64,000 nt of DNA from Halobacillus dabanensis (GTDB taxonomy: Bacteria; Bacillota; Bacilli; Bacillales; Halobacillaceae): the NCBI RefSeq assembly GCF_900114165.1, contig NZ_FOSB01000006.1, positions 124,001 to 188,000 on the forward strand, read 5' to 3'. The translations under genes were made by a program, and so were the position numbers. The notes beneath the pieces are model-generated. The model was not told where the DNA came from and did not search any database. It saw nothing but the letters and a program-made list of their open reading frames with translations. Shown here piece after piece: positions 26,590 through 35,759 of the stretch. Each line of letters starts with the position of its first letter. Position 1 is the first letter of the stretch.

Positions 26590-26712
26590 GAAATGCGGAA
26601 GTGACCTGGGAGACACGAAACGCATAAGCAAAACGGCCGGAGGAAGGCGACCTGTCCTTCCACAGGACGGATTGCTTATGTAGCGAGAGTCTGGGCGATG
26701 CAACCGGATCTA
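26590..26712. repeat. Dispersed repeat, family 2 variant, copy B3
   Basis: Same layout as 26275-26395: CCTGGGAGAC, ACGCATAAGCAAAACGGCC, then the complementary GATTGCTTATG, and the shared end GCGAGAGTCTGGGCGATGCA. Together with B1 and B2 it fills the whole 26210-26768 gap. Confidence 0.75.
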
Positions 26713-26768
26713 TATAACTGAACCACCTTACTTAAATCTAATAGTCTCAAAAATCATGATCTTGACAG

Positions 26769-26800
26769 AAAAAAGCTGTCCCTCACTGAGGAACAGCTTT
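26769..26800 (-). terminator. Rho-independent terminator of scpAB
   Basis: Minus-strand AAAGCTGTTCCTC and GAGGGACAGCTTTTTTC, just after the scpB stop. Confidence 0.88.
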
Positions 26801-26804
26801 AATA

Positions 26805-27395
26805 TCAATCGTCTGCGAAAGGGTCTTCCGGAAACTTTTCAAAAAACAGATCTGCCTCACCTTCTTCATCTTCTGCTTGTTTAAGCTCAGATAAAGGCGG
26901 CAATTCATCAATGGATGTCAATCCAAAATAAATAAGGAATTCTTTTGTCGTGCCATAAAGGATAGGACGGCCGATCGCATCTTTTCTTCCCTTTTCTTCA
27001 ATCAAGCTCCGGTTGACTAAAGTTTGGATGGCTCTATCACTTTTCACACCTCTTAAATCATCGACTTCGATTCTAGTAATCGGTTGCTGATAAGCTATGA
27101 TCGCAAGCGTTTCAAGTGCAGCTTGAGAAAGCCTGGTCGAACCTGGTGAGTCGAGCAGTCTTTTGTAATAAGGTGCATGGTGCGGCTTTGTCGTCAAGTG
27201 TAAAGTGCCCTGTGAATCCATGATGGTAAGACCTCTTTGCGGTTTCTTATATTCTTCCATCATCTCATCCACTAGCTTATTAATTGTTTTCGCATCAAGT
27301 TCGAGGAGAATGGAAAGTTTTTTCCTGGTGATCCCTTCTTCTCCGGCTGCAAACAACAACCCTTCTATGATAGCTGTGTATTCTTCTATCTCCAT
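26805..27395 (-). CDS. scpB: Chromosome segregation and condensation protein ScpB
   Basis: The 196-aa kite subunit of the SMC-ScpAB condensin has two winged-helix domains. LLFAAGEEGITRKKL lies at the start, and the family-typical QAALETLAIIAYQQPITRIEVDDLRGVKSDRAIQTLVNR at about 90-130. The acidic C-terminus is usual. The first codons overlap the scpA end by 10 bases. Cytosolic, on the nucleoid. Confidence 0.94.
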   Translation of the reverse strand: MEIEEYTAIIEGLLFAAGEEGITRKKLSILLELDAKTINKLVDEMMEEYKKPQRGLTIMDSQGTLHLTTKPHHAPYYKRLLDSPGSTRLSQAALETLAIIAYQQPITRIEVDDLRGVKSDRAIQTLVNRSLIEEKGRKDAIGRPILYGTTKEFLIYFGLTSIDELPPLSELKQAEDEEGEADLFFEKFPEDPFADD

Positions 27396-28141
27396 GGTGC
27401 ATCCTCCATCTTAAATACGATTAGTTCATCAAAGTGCTGTTGTTGAACACAGACGATATCATTACTTTTCATCAGCTCCAGAAGAGCCATGAAGGTAACT
27501 ACTATGTGTGATCTCGTCCTTTTTTCAAATAATTGGTTGAAAGGGGTACCACCTGTTTGAACATCGATTTTCCCAAGAATTTCTTCCATTCTCATTTGGA
27601 TTGGTATTTCATCCCGGCGGACTTTTGCTTCTTGGGGCTTTTCAGTTTTAGCTCGGTTCATCAGCTTGCCCATCGCCTGGATCATATCGTAAATCGACGC
27701 TTCTCCTGGACGGACTTCTGTTTTCACATCTTCCCAATCTTCCACATTCATAGGAGGCCGCGTATAAATCCTATTGGCATCGAGTTCCTTCCCTTTCAGT
27801 TCCTCTGCTGCCTGTTTATATTTACGGTATTCAATCAGACGTCTCATTAAATCTTCCCGCGGGTCCTCTTCAAACTCGCCATCATCCATATCTTCATCCA
27901 TATTTTGATTAGGAAGTAACATTTGACTTTTTATCGCCAGTAGAGTGGCTGCCATGACGAGATATTCACTAGCAAGGTCCAGTTCCAATTCTTGCATGGT
28001 ATGGATGTAATGCATGTATTGATCAGTGATTTGTGATACAGGTATGTTATAAATATCGATTTCATATCTGTTAATCAAATGTAAAAGAAGATCGAGCGGC
28101 CCTTCGAAGCCTTCCACCTTCACTTGGTAGCTTTTTTTCAT
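27386..28141 (-). CDS. scpA: Chromosome segregation and condensation protein ScpA
   Basis: The 251-aa kleisin of condensin. The N-terminal SMC-binding part VEGFEGPLDLLLHLINRYEIDIYNIPV and the helix LASEYLVMAATLLAIKSQMLLP are typical. An acidic linker lies at about 85-100, and a C-terminal winged helix begins near 195. Preceded by DUF309 gene ypuF on the opposite strand in this organism, unlike the co-directional order in B. subtilis as I recall it. Confidence 0.94.
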   Translation of the reverse strand: MKKSYQVKVEGFEGPLDLLLHLINRYEIDIYNIPVSQITDQYMHYIHTMQELELDLASEYLVMAATLLAIKSQMLLPNQNMDEDMDDGEFEEDPREDLMRRLIEYRKYKQAAEELKGKELDANRIYTRPPMNVEDWEDVKTEVRPGEASIYDMIQAMGKLMNRAKTEKPQEAKVRRDEIPIQMRMEEILGKIDVQTGGTPFNQLFEKRTRSHIVVTFMALLELMKSNDIVCVQQQHFDELIVFKMEDAPWR

Positions 28142-28906
28142 ATCATTCTTCCTTTACGATCTTTATTCTCTTTTCAATGGTATCAAAAAATAACCAGACC
28201 TGACAGAACAGGTTGAAATTATTCTCATTCCCCCCTGAAATTTGGTAATAATAACATAGGCTTGGGAATTTCAATAGGTGTATGATTTCGATTTTCAGTA
28301 GTTATAGGAAGAACTGATTCCGATACTCTAGTATAATGGAACTTTGATAACCCACCCTCTACTATATCTTAAACTTTGCTATTGATTATCATAAATCTGC
28401 TCTTCACCCACCGGCAGAATTCTGGAAGAACCGGTTCCGATACTTGTATTGCGTATAAGAAGCGTAAGAGTAACGCGAAATCACACTACAATTGCCCTGC
28501 CCAAGAGTATGAATAGCACCCCACGCTATTGATAGCACTTCCAGCTACCATAAGCTTCTTGTACATGAAGATGGTTTCGAACACTTTTCTACATACAGTG
28601 GTTGGGGAACTGGCGAGCTTCCTCGTGGTTTTCCACTAAGTGCTCTCGCTAACCTTTTTACCAAGTATGAGCGTCTTCCATCATTCCTCCCCCATGAGTA
28701 TATAAGCTCTTTAGCAAGGTTTTCAACATGGGACTGAGGTGACAAAATACTAACACTAATTTTTATTATTTCTTAGAGTGGTTTCGAGTAACTTATATGA
28801 ACAGGGGCGAACCTTTTCCCGAGCCCCTAAACTCATATAAAAAATCTCGAAACTGCCCCTTCTGTTTAGATGAAAATAAACAGAGTGAGAATCGGAGGTT
28901 TCACTT
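28142..28906. other. Gene-free interval between scpA and ypuF
   Basis: No convincing ORF with a ribosome-binding site. It holds a direct repeat (GGAAGAACTGATTCCGATAC near 28308 and GGAAGAACCGGTTCCGATAC near 28422). A degenerate family-1-like repeat lies around 28590-28680 (GTTGGGGAACTGGCGAGC...). A long hairpin is at 28776-28860. A 66-codon minus frame through the repeat is not supported. Confidence 0.6.
28776..28860. repeat. Long imperfect hairpin upstream of ypuF
   Basis: Arms AGTGGTTTCGAGT...TATATGAACAGGGGC pair with GCCCCTAAACTCATATA...TCTCGAAACTGCCCC. It lies about 50 nt before the ypuF start, with no T-run to make it a normal terminator. Confidence 0.7.
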
Positions 28907-29371
28907 ATGTATGCGAAAGCTTATATAGGATATTTAGCACACTTTCACGGAACAAGAGATTATTTTGAATGCCATGAAGTACTTGAAGAACACTGGAAAG
29001 CAGTCGATCCAAAAAACCGCTCTTCTGTCTGGGTACTCCTCATACAAATTGCTGTATCGATGTATCATGCAAGGAGGGGCAATTTAAAAGGAGCAAGAAC
29101 ACTGATGGGTCGCTGTCTTAGAAATATACCTGATCATACCGCTGAACTTGAAAAACTCGGATTGGATGCAAAACATCTCGAAAAACAGTTGAATACCGCC
29201 AATAGGCACTTTCTGCATAAGCGTCCTTATCGAAGTTGGAACATGCCCATTAAAGACCTCTACCTGCGAAAAGAAGTCCAGATTTTGTGCCAACATTGGA
29301 ATGTCTCTTATGGTTCACCAAGTGATCTTTCCAATGACGATCTTGTCCACAAACATAAAAGAAGAGCATGA
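28907..29371 (+). CDS. ypuF: DUF309 protein YpuF
   Basis: The 154-aa protein has the DUF309 core with YFECHEVLEEHWKAV (conserved ECHE and W) and the downstream IAVSMYHARRGNLKGA. The function of this family is not established. The ECHE motif suggests metal binding. Upstream GGAGG at 10 nt. It converges on ribT, with a shared bidirectional terminator at 29411-29448. Confidence 0.85.
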   Translation: MYAKAYIGYLAHFHGTRDYFECHEVLEEHWKAVDPKNRSSVWVLLIQIAVSMYHARRGNLKGARTLMGRCLRNIPDHTAELEKLGLDAKHLEKQLNTANRHFLHKRPYRSWNMPIKDLYLRKEVQILCQHWNVSYGSPSDLSNDDLVHKHKRRA

Positions 29372-29410
29372 ATCACCCAGCCCAGTATTGGATAGATTCT
29401 AAGACATAAC

Positions 29411-29448
29411 AAAGGAGGTGTCACAGATGGACACCTCCTTTCGCTTTT
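29411..29448. terminator. Bidirectional terminator between ypuF and ribT
   Basis: AAAGGAGGTGTCAC... pairs with ...GACACCTCCTTT, a near-perfect stem, followed by CGCTTTT on the plus strand. The minus-strand T-run is weaker. Confidence 0.85.
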
Positions 29449-29812
29449 ATAATTGTGAAGAGGCACTTTCTTCATCACATTTCTCAATAAAGGACTCTGT
29501 TGCGACATCTGCACAAACATGACATTCATCTTTGAAATGGTCCCGGACACGGTGAATCATTTGTCTGCCTATCCCAGAGTTACGGTGGGAGGGATTGACC
29601 GAAACATGTTGAATGATGGCTTTCTCATCCTCCAACCGAACACCGACGGCCCCAAGGATATCTTCCTCTTTCCACAAAAACAGATTCCAATCAGGATTGG
29701 AATCATACTCCTTGATAATTTCCTGCAATGTTTTAACATCAGACACTTCAGGCATAAAAGAGAGCAATCCCATCGCAATCTTTTCGAATGATTTTTTATA
29801 TCGAATTAACAT
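29447..29812 (-). CDS. ribT: RibT-like GNAT acetyltransferase
   Basis: The 121-aa GNAT-fold protein matches RibT of B. subtilis, the last gene of the riboflavin operon there. The acetyl-CoA loop is visible as VNPSHRNSGIGRQMI. The reaction is not known. The rib biosynthesis genes ribDEAH are not beside it here, though the neighbourhood (ppiB-ribT-ypuF-scpAB) is kept, so ribT is an orphan. A short C-terminal tail (EKCDEESASSQL) is not a domain. Confidence 0.82.
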   Translation of the reverse strand: MLIRYKKSFEKIAMGLLSFMPEVSDVKTLQEIIKEYDSNPDWNLFLWKEEDILGAVGVRLEDEKAIIQHVSVNPSHRNSGIGRQMIHRVRDHFKDECHVCADVATESFIEKCDEESASSQL

Positions 29813-29905
29813 AATAACCCCTCAATTTTGAAAATAACTTACTTACTGTTCCATGACCGAAAATAGATCAATACAGAATTTTTGTTACTTTCAACCATTG
29901 TCTAC

Positions 29906-29995
29906 TTACATGACGATGCCGAACCAATAGTATAGACCCCAGCCCAAGCTGAACAACGTCAAGAACGTAAACAGCATCCAGTTTTTCTTCTTCAT
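29906..29995 (-). CDS. Small hydrophobic peptide (29 aa)
   Basis: Short frame MKKKNWMLFTFLTL..., with a Lys-rich start and one hydrophobic helix ending in YYWFGIVM. The ATG is 8 nt behind GGGGGA. It lies between ribT and the M50-like gene. No recognised family. A membrane location is predicted. It was found by looking for RBS-preceded frames in the gap. Confidence 0.5.
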   Translation of the reverse strand: MKKKNWMLFTFLTLFSLGWGLYYWFGIVM

Positions 29996-30058
29996 CTTAC
30001 GTATCCCCCGGTATAAAGGTGACTTGTCCTGCTAAATAGAATATAGCAAAGTTCCGCA

Positions 30059-30520
30059 TTATTCAACCCTCTTCCATATCCTTTTCAGTAACTGCCATAC
30101 ATGATAACCGTCAGACCCCTTCCCTTTGAACGAAAAGGGGATAAGGTTAACAATCGCAAGGTACAAATTAAAGAGGAGAAAAACTTTTACAAAGGGATTT
30201 TCCGCTTCAGAGAAAAACAAGGACAGGATCAATGCAAAAAGTCCATTTAGTAACGGACCGCCTATACTTATCCAGACTTTCTCAAAATTTGAAAATGCTG
30301 GGGAACGTTCGTTTATTGAATATGCTCCTTGAAAGAACCACACATGAATGGATAATTCCAGCTTCTTCCCACGGCAATGCAATAAAGAGGAACCACGGCC
30401 GATATGAATGTTACTTCGCTCTGAGCCGAAAAAGAGCCCTGGAAGAACATGTCCAAGTTCATGAACAAAAAGACTAATCGGAGCCATTAGAAAAATCAAT
30501 ACAATAATCGTTAAGATCAT
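30059..30520 (-). CDS. M50-like site-2 protease family membrane protein
   Basis: The 153-aa membrane protein has a zinc motif HELGH at about residue 20 within helix 1. Further helices lie at about 85-105 and 110-130, and the C-terminal FKGKGSDGYHVWQLL carries the Asp-Gly third-ligand motif. This is the minimal layout of the SpoIVFB/S2P fold. The substrate is unknown. A role in sporulation or signal processing is conceivable but not shown. It is followed by the small peptide gene and preceded by ppiB on the same strand. Confidence 0.7.
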   Translation of the reverse strand: MILTIIVLIFLMAPISLFVHELGHVLPGLFFGSERSNIHIGRGSSLLHCRGKKLELSIHVWFFQGAYSINERSPAFSNFEKVWISIGGPLLNGLFALILSLFFSEAENPFVKVFLLFNLYLAIVNLIPFSFKGKGSDGYHVWQLLKRIWKRVE

Positions 30521-30542
30521 GAGTATTCTTCACAAAAAACTA

Positions 30543-30977
30543 TTACTTGTCTTCTACTCGAACCTTCTGCATAACGTCTCCGACACGGACACGGTCGACA
30601 GTATCAACACCTTCTACCACTTTGCCGAACACGGTGTGGCGGCCATCCAAATGAGGCTGAGGTGAATGACAAACGAAAAACTGACTGCCTCCTGTATCTT
30701 TACCAGCATGTGCCATGGATAAGGATCCACGTTCGTGTTTGTGTGGGTTCCCTTCTGTCTCACATTTGATTGTGTAACCAGGTCCGCCAGTTCCTGTACC
30801 GTTCGGACATCCACCCTGGATGACGAAGTCAGGAATAACCCGGTGGAATGTAAGACCATCGTAGAACTCCTCATTCGCCAGCTTCTCAAAGTTTGCTACT
30901 GTGTTGGGAGTTGCTTCATCGTATAGTTCGACAACCATTTTCTCTCCATTTTCGAATTGAATCGTTGCTTGTTTCAT
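30543..30977 (-). CDS. ppiB: Peptidyl-prolyl cis-trans isomerase PpiB
   Basis: Cytosolic cyclophilin of 144 aa with the signature [13 protein letters not shown], then [19 protein letters not shown] and [11 protein letters not shown]. It accelerates proline isomerisation during folding. Between lysA and the M50-like gene, as in the lysA-ppiB order of B. subtilis. Confidence 0.95.
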   Translation of the reverse strand: MKQATIQFENGEKMVVELYDEATPNTVANFEKLANEEFYDGLTFHRVIPDFVIQGGCPNGTGTGGPGYTIKCETEGNPHKHERGSLSMAHAGKDTGGSQFFVCHSPQPHLDGRHTVFGKVVEGVDTVDRVRVGDVMQKVRVEDK

Positions 30978-30991
30978 TTCTCATACCCCTC

Positions 30992-32287
30992 TCATTTTTC
31001 ATAAGACAAATCGAGTCGTGTCATTTCCTGATAACTCTCTCTTCTGACGACTAGCTGATGCTTGCCATTTTCAACGAACACGACAGCCGCCTTTTGAAAG
31101 CGGTTGTAATTGTTTGCCATAGCATAACCATACGCTCCTGTGCTGAAAACTGCAAGCTTATCGCCATGTTCAATTTTCGGAAGAGCCACATCCCATATTA
31201 GCATATCTCCCGATTCACAGCACTTCCCAGCAATAGAGTACTCTTTTTCTGCCGGTTCATCCATTTTTTCTGTTAAAGCGGCTTCGTATTTCGCCTGGTA
31301 AAGCGCAGGGCGAATGTTGTCTGTCATTCCCCCATCAACAGAAACATACGTCCTTACTTCCGGTACTTCTTTAATGGATCCGACAGTATAGATGGTCGTC
31401 CCTGCTTCTCCTACAATCGCGCGACCTGGTTCGACCCATATCTCCGGCATCGGATAATCGTACTGGGAAGATAGATCTTTGACTTCTTTGATCAATGCAC
31501 GAGCATATTGATCCAGTTCTAGTGGAGCGTCCTCCTGTGTGTACTGGATGCCGAACCCGCCTCCGAGATTCAAGACAGATGCTTCGTATCCATAACGCTC
31601 GCGCCATTCTTTCAATGTTGTAAACAGCTTACGTGTCGCCATTTCAAAACCACTCGTTTCGAAAATTTGCGAACCTATATGGCAATGGAGACCAGCCATA
31701 CGAATATTTTCATCATCTTGAACTTTCATGAATGCATCTTCTGCCTGGCCACTAGTCAAGTCAAAACCGAATTTCGAGTCTTCCTGCCCTGTCAGGATGT
31801 AATCATGGGTATGGGCTTCAATACCAGGAGTAACTCTGAGCAATACATCGATTGTTTTATTTTGTTCTCTTAAAATAGCTTGCAACAAATCTATTTCATA
31901 AAAGTTATCCACGACAATACAACCGATATTGTTTTTCACGGCCATTTCAAGTTCACGAATGCTCTTGTTATTTCCATGCATGTGAATTTTCTCCACTGGA
32001 AATCCTGCTTCAAGTGCCGTATGTAGCTCTCCTTCGGAAACAACGTCAAGGCTGAGACCTTCCTGGTGTGCAACTTGAAGGATGGCGACGGAGGAAAAGG
32101 CTTTACTTGCATAAGCCACTTGTGCCTTCACCCCGTTTTCTTCGAATGTCCGGACGAATGCTCTGGCTTTATTTCGGATTTTCTCTACATCATATACATA
32201 TAAAGGTGTCCCGTATTGTTCGGCCAATTCCGACGCTGGAACTTGACCAATCATCAGTTGACCTTTTTCATTCACCTCATGATTCAT
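30992..32287 (-). CDS. lysA: Diaminopimelate decarboxylase
   Basis: Last step of lysine synthesis: meso-diaminopimelate to lysine and CO2, PLP-dependent. The PLP lysine is in VAYASKAFSS (about residue 60), followed by HIGSQIF, LNLGGGFGI, EPGRAIVGEAG and the C-terminal CCESGD. The ATG at 32287 after GGCGGGG gives 431 aa; longer upstream residues do not fit the family. A terminator separates it from spoVAF. I saw no lysine riboswitch in the short upstream gap. Confidence 0.95.
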   Translation of the reverse strand: MNHEVNEKGQLMIGQVPASELAEQYGTPLYVYDVEKIRNKARAFVRTFEENGVKAQVAYASKAFSSVAILQVAHQEGLSLDVVSEGELHTALEAGFPVEKIHMHGNNKSIRELEMAVKNNIGCIVVDNFYEIDLLQAILREQNKTIDVLLRVTPGIEAHTHDYILTGQEDSKFGFDLTSGQAEDAFMKVQDDENIRMAGLHCHIGSQIFETSGFEMATRKLFTTLKEWRERYGYEASVLNLGGGFGIQYTQEDAPLELDQYARALIKEVKDLSSQYDYPMPEIWVEPGRAIVGEAGTTIYTVGSIKEVPEVRTYVSVDGGMTDNIRPALYQAKYEAALTEKMDEPAEKEYSIAGKCCESGDMLIWDVALPKIEHGDKLAVFSTGAYGYAMANNYNRFQKAAVVFVENGKHQLVVRRESYQEMTRLDLSYEK

Positions 32288-32321
32288 TGTACCCCGCCTT
32301 TTTACAGAATATCGTCGTATG

Positions 32322-32357
32322 TGAAAAAGAAAATGCCCTTTGTAAGTCAAAGGACAT
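32322..32357 (-). terminator. Rho-independent terminator of the spoVA operon
   Basis: Minus-strand TGTCCTTTG, loop ACTTA, CAAAGGGCA, followed by TTTTCTTTTT, downstream of spoVAF and before lysA. Confidence 0.82.
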
Positions 32358-32405
32358 GAAAGATTTATTTTAATTTATCACATTGCTAAAGAAGGGGCAA
32401 TATGA

Positions 32406-33875
32406 TTATTTCTGACGGTGATTGTTCTGAGGATGTACGACACTAGGTCGAACTTTTAATGACGGCATGCTCAAGCGGAAAATAATTTGCAGTGCAGCTT
32501 TTGCATTGAAAGGGAGAAATGGCCATAAATACGGTGTGTTCAACGAATTTGTTTTGGCTAGCAACAAAACATAACCAAGGAATCCAACCATCAAACCTTT
32601 GATACCGAAGATGGCGACAAGGATGACAAATACGATTCTTGCCATCTTATTCGCTACGGACAATTCATAACTCGGTGTCGAATAAGATCCGATCGCAGCT
32701 AGAGCCACATATAATATGACTTCCGGAACGAACATTCCTACATCAATGGCTATTTGCCCTATCAGGACGGCCGCGATTAAACCCATGGCGGTCGAGAGAG
32801 GTGTAGGTGTGTGTATGGCTGCAATTCTTAACATTTCCAACCCGAGATCAGCCAGCAGGATCTGGTAAATGATCGGAATGCTGCTTTCTTCATTTGGACC
32901 GATAAAAGCTAATGGTTCTGGTAAAAGGTCCGGTTGCATGACAAACAACATCCATAAAGGCAATAAAAAGACGGAAGAGAAAATACCGAAGAATCGTACC
33001 CATCTGACGAACGTGCCGACAGGAGGGGATTGACGGAATTCTTCCGCATGTTGCACATGGTGAAAATACGTTGTCGGCGTAATGATCATACTTGGCGATG
33101 TATCAACCATGATGAGGACATGCCCTTCGAATAAATGAGCAGCCGCTACATCTGGACGTTCTGTATAACGGACAAGTGGAAAGGGGTTCTTCCCTTGATT
33201 GACTAAATATTCCTCCAACGTTTTGTCAGCCATCGACAGCCCATCTGTGTCGATATTTTCTATTTCATTTTTAATTAAATCAATAAGACCCGGGTCTGCC
33301 ACATCTTTTATATAGGAAATACAAACATCCGTTTTTGAACGATTACCAACTTGTAAAATTTCATGACGGAGCCTTTCATCTCGAATTCTTCTCCTCGTCA
33401 AGGCAGTATTTTCAATAATATTCTCTGTATAGCCATCACGAGAACCTCGAATTACTTTCTCTGTATCCGGTTCCTCTGGGGTCCTTCCAGGATAGGTGCG
33501 GACATCAACAATAAATGCTTCCGTTTCACCATCCACGAAAATGACCAGGAGACCTGACAACATTTGAGTGATACAGTTATCTAAATTCGAGGTCGTTTCC
33601 ACCTGTTGGTGTGGAATTTCATCTTTGATCGTTTGAAAGGCAGATTTCACATCATTCTCGTTATCGTTCATTTCCATCAATTGTCTCATGACTTCTACGA
33701 TCGTCGCTGTTTCTACAAGACCTGTCACATAATACAGGTTCACTTCATGATCGAGAAGATGTAAAGTGCGGAAACCGACATCGAACGATTGGTCTACGCC
33801 AACACGTTCGTTCATCATCTTACGGTTTTGTTCCAACTTCATGACAATCGGTGTTTCCTTTTTCTTTGTAGGCAT
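32406..33875 (-). CDS. spoVAF: Stage V sporulation protein AF (GerA-like)
   Basis: The 489-aa protein resembles the A subunit of GerA germinant receptors. A soluble N-terminal two-part domain (1-280) precedes a membrane part (about 300-460, with several helices such as VFLLPLWMLFVM and AAVLIGQIAIDVG). In B. subtilis it forms a complex in the spore inner membrane that modulates germination. It is the last gene of this spoVA operon, 23 nt after spoVAEb. spoVAEa, which sits before it in B. subtilis, is missing. Confidence 0.9.
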   Translation of the reverse strand: MPTKKKETPIVMKLEQNRKMMNERVGVDQSFDVGFRTLHLLDHEVNLYYVTGLVETATIVEVMRQLMEMNDNENDVKSAFQTIKDEIPHQQVETTSNLDNCITQMLSGLLVIFVDGETEAFIVDVRTYPGRTPEEPDTEKVIRGSRDGYTENIIENTALTRRRIRDERLRHEILQVGNRSKTDVCISYIKDVADPGLIDLIKNEIENIDTDGLSMADKTLEEYLVNQGKNPFPLVRYTERPDVAAAHLFEGHVLIMVDTSPSMIITPTTYFHHVQHAEEFRQSPPVGTFVRWVRFFGIFSSVFLLPLWMLFVMQPDLLPEPLAFIGPNEESSIPIIYQILLADLGLEMLRIAAIHTPTPLSTAMGLIAAVLIGQIAIDVGMFVPEVILYVALAAIGSYSTPSYELSVANKMARIVFVILVAIFGIKGLMVGFLGYVLLLAKTNSLNTPYLWPFLPFNAKAALQIIFRLSMPSLKVRPSVVHPQNNHRQK

Positions 33876-33898
33876 AAACCTCCACTCCTTGGTCTGCG

Positions 33899-34249
33899 TT
33901 ATCCTTTCGGTTTAAAAATGACTGCAACAATAAAACCGAACAAAATTGCTGATGCAATACCTGCGGATGTCAATTCAAAAATTCCGATGGCAATTCCTAT
34001 GATTCCGTGCTCATTTGATTGTTCCATCGCACCGTGCAAAAGCGAATGGCCAAAGCTCGTGATAGGAACCGTCGCTCCTCCCCCGGCGAATTCAATCAAG
34101 TTATCATATAAATCAAAAGCATCCAGTACAGCTCCTGCTACCACAAAAGAGGACATGACATGTGCTGGTGTCAACTTGAATACGTCCAGAAGAATTTGAC
34201 CGATGACACAAATCAACCCTCCAACAATAAAAGCCCAGAGAAAAGTCAT
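33899..34249 (-). CDS. spoVAEb: Stage V sporulation protein AEb
   Basis: The 116-aa membrane protein has the SpoVAC/AEb fold. The pattern [14 protein letters not shown] at the N-terminus and [19 protein letters not shown] in the middle match SpoVAE of B. subtilis in length. It is part of the inner spore-membrane channel for dipicolinic acid. The start overlaps the spoVAD stop by 4 bases, which couples them. Confidence 0.9.
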   Translation of the reverse strand: MTFLWAFIVGGLICVIGQILLDVFKLTPAHVMSSFVVAGAVLDAFDLYDNLIEFAGGGATVPITSFGHSLLHGAMEQSNEHGIIGIAIGIFELTSAGIASAILFGFIVAVIFKPKG

Positions 34250-35262
34250 GACCCACTTTCCCCTTTCGTCAGCACGACCGCATGGGCAATACCAGGAATC
34301 GATTCTTTCTGCTGTAACATCATCGGACTCATAAGCGCCCCTGTAGCTACGATCAAAACCTTTTGGTACTTACCCTTTATTAGATCCTGTACCAGTTTTC
34401 CATAAGTTACGACCGCTGAACATGCACAACCGCTACCGCCGGCGAACACAGGCTGGTCACTGTGGTAGACGAGAAGACCACAATCTCTGTGGACGTCACC
34501 GATGTCATACCCATCCTGTTTCATTAAGTCTCTAAGTATTGGTGTACCCACGGAAGAAAGGTCACCCGTTGCGATGACATCATAATCCCCCGGCACACGT
34601 CCCATATCTTCCAAATGGGTCTTAATCGTATCCCAGGCAGCTGGAGCCATCGCTGAACCCATATCGAACGGATCTTTAATACTATAGTCCATTACTTTAC
34701 CGATCGTAGCGGCCTCCACCTGGATCTGTGATGGAGTCTTAGAAAGGAGAGCAGCACCGCTACCAGTGACAGTGAAAGTCGCTGTATCCGGTTTTTGACC
34801 TCCATATTCCGTCGGATAACGAAATTGTCTTTCTGCAGTACAGTTGTGGGAACTGACCGCTACGAGGGCCTGTTTCGAATACCCTGCCTCAATCAGTGCC
34901 GCCCCTGTTGCAAGTGTTTCCATACTCGTCGAACAAGCTCCGAACATACCTAACACCGGGATACCAAGTTGTCTTGCAACATAGTTGCCTGTCACGTTTT
35001 GATTCAATAAATCCCCTGCTAAAAATAAATCGATGTTCGATTGATCGACCCCTGCTTTTTGCAAACAAGAATGAACAGCATCTGTCATCAATCTCCGTTC
35101 AGCAAGCTCCCAATTATCTTCTCCGCAATGAAGTTCCTTATGAATGATGTCATAGGTTTCTCTGAGTGGACCTTCCCCTTCCATCGGCCCTACTGCTGTG
35201 CCGGTAGCCTGTAAATACACCGGGGTATTAAAAGTCCATGATTGTTTTCCTGTTTTAGCCAT
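34246..35262 (-). CDS. spoVAD: Stage V sporulation protein AD
   Basis: The 338-aa protein has the thiolase/ketosynthase-like fold that binds dipicolinic acid. [22 protein letters not shown] is the nucleophile-region counterpart, with [15 protein letters not shown] following. Peripheral to the inner spore membrane, it works with SpoVAC, E and F in DPA uptake and release. Neighbours are spoVAC and spoVAEb. Confidence 0.95.
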   Translation of the reverse strand: MAKTGKQSWTFNTPVYLQATGTAVGPMEGEGPLRETYDIIHKELHCGEDNWELAERRLMTDAVHSCLQKAGVDQSNIDLFLAGDLLNQNVTGNYVARQLGIPVLGMFGACSTSMETLATGAALIEAGYSKQALVAVSSHNCTAERQFRYPTEYGGQKPDTATFTVTGSGAALLSKTPSQIQVEAATIGKVMDYSIKDPFDMGSAMAPAAWDTIKTHLEDMGRVPGDYDVIATGDLSSVGTPILRDLMKQDGYDIGDVHRDCGLLVYHSDQPVFAGGSGCACSAVVTYGKLVQDLIKGKYQKVLIVATGALMSPMMLQQKESIPGIAHAVVLTKGESGS

Positions 35263-35274
35263 GTGCCTATCCTC

Positions 35275-35733
35275 CTAAAAAATGAACTTCCCGAGATAAC
35301 GAATGATTCCGAGTATATATGCTGCTACAACGCCGAACACGATAACCGACCCTGCGAGTTTGAATAAATTGGTCGCTACACCTAACACGAGCCCTTCCGA
35401 TTTATGTTCCAATGCAGCGGAAGTAATCGAGTTCGCGAACCCAGTTACAGGAACAGCCGATCCAGCCCCAGCAAATTGACCAAGTTTGTCATATACCCCA
35501 AACCCTGTCGCAAGAGCCGATAATAGAATCAATGTTGCCACCGTCGGATTGGTTGCGTTCTTTTCGCTGAAGTCAAACCAATGGATATACATTTGCGTCA
35601 ACAATTCACCGAACACACATATCAATCCACCGACAATAAATGCCTTGATGCAATTCATTACATAAGGCGGTTTGGGTTGATACGATTTTCTCGCCTTATC
35701 AAAATTCTTTTCATTCATTGGTTGTTTCTCCAC
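35275..35733 (-). CDS. spoVAC: Stage V sporulation protein AC
   Basis: The 152-aa membrane protein has helices starting at [14 protein letters not shown] and in VATLILLSALATG, and the shared GAGSAVPVTGFANSITSAALEHKSEG element also found in SpoVAEb. It is a mechanosensitive DPA channel component in B. subtilis. GTG start, 6 nt after GGAGGAAA. A soluble N-terminus precedes the first helix. Confidence 0.93.
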   Translation of the reverse strand: MEKQPMNEKNFDKARKSYQPKPPYVMNCIKAFIVGGLICVFGELLTQMYIHWFDFSEKNATNPTVATLILLSALATGFGVYDKLGQFAGAGSAVPVTGFANSITSAALEHKSEGLVLGVATNLFKLAGSVIVFGVVAAYILGIIRYLGKFIF

Positions 35734-35759
35734 GATGTTTCCTCCTAAAAAAACTTGAA

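Noticed and set aside
28545-28745. 66-codon minus-strand frame upstream of scpA
   Set aside because: It lies in a degenerate repeat region and has no ribosome-binding site.
32288-32405. Lysine riboswitch upstream of lysA
   Set aside because: The gap is too short and shows only the spoVA terminator.
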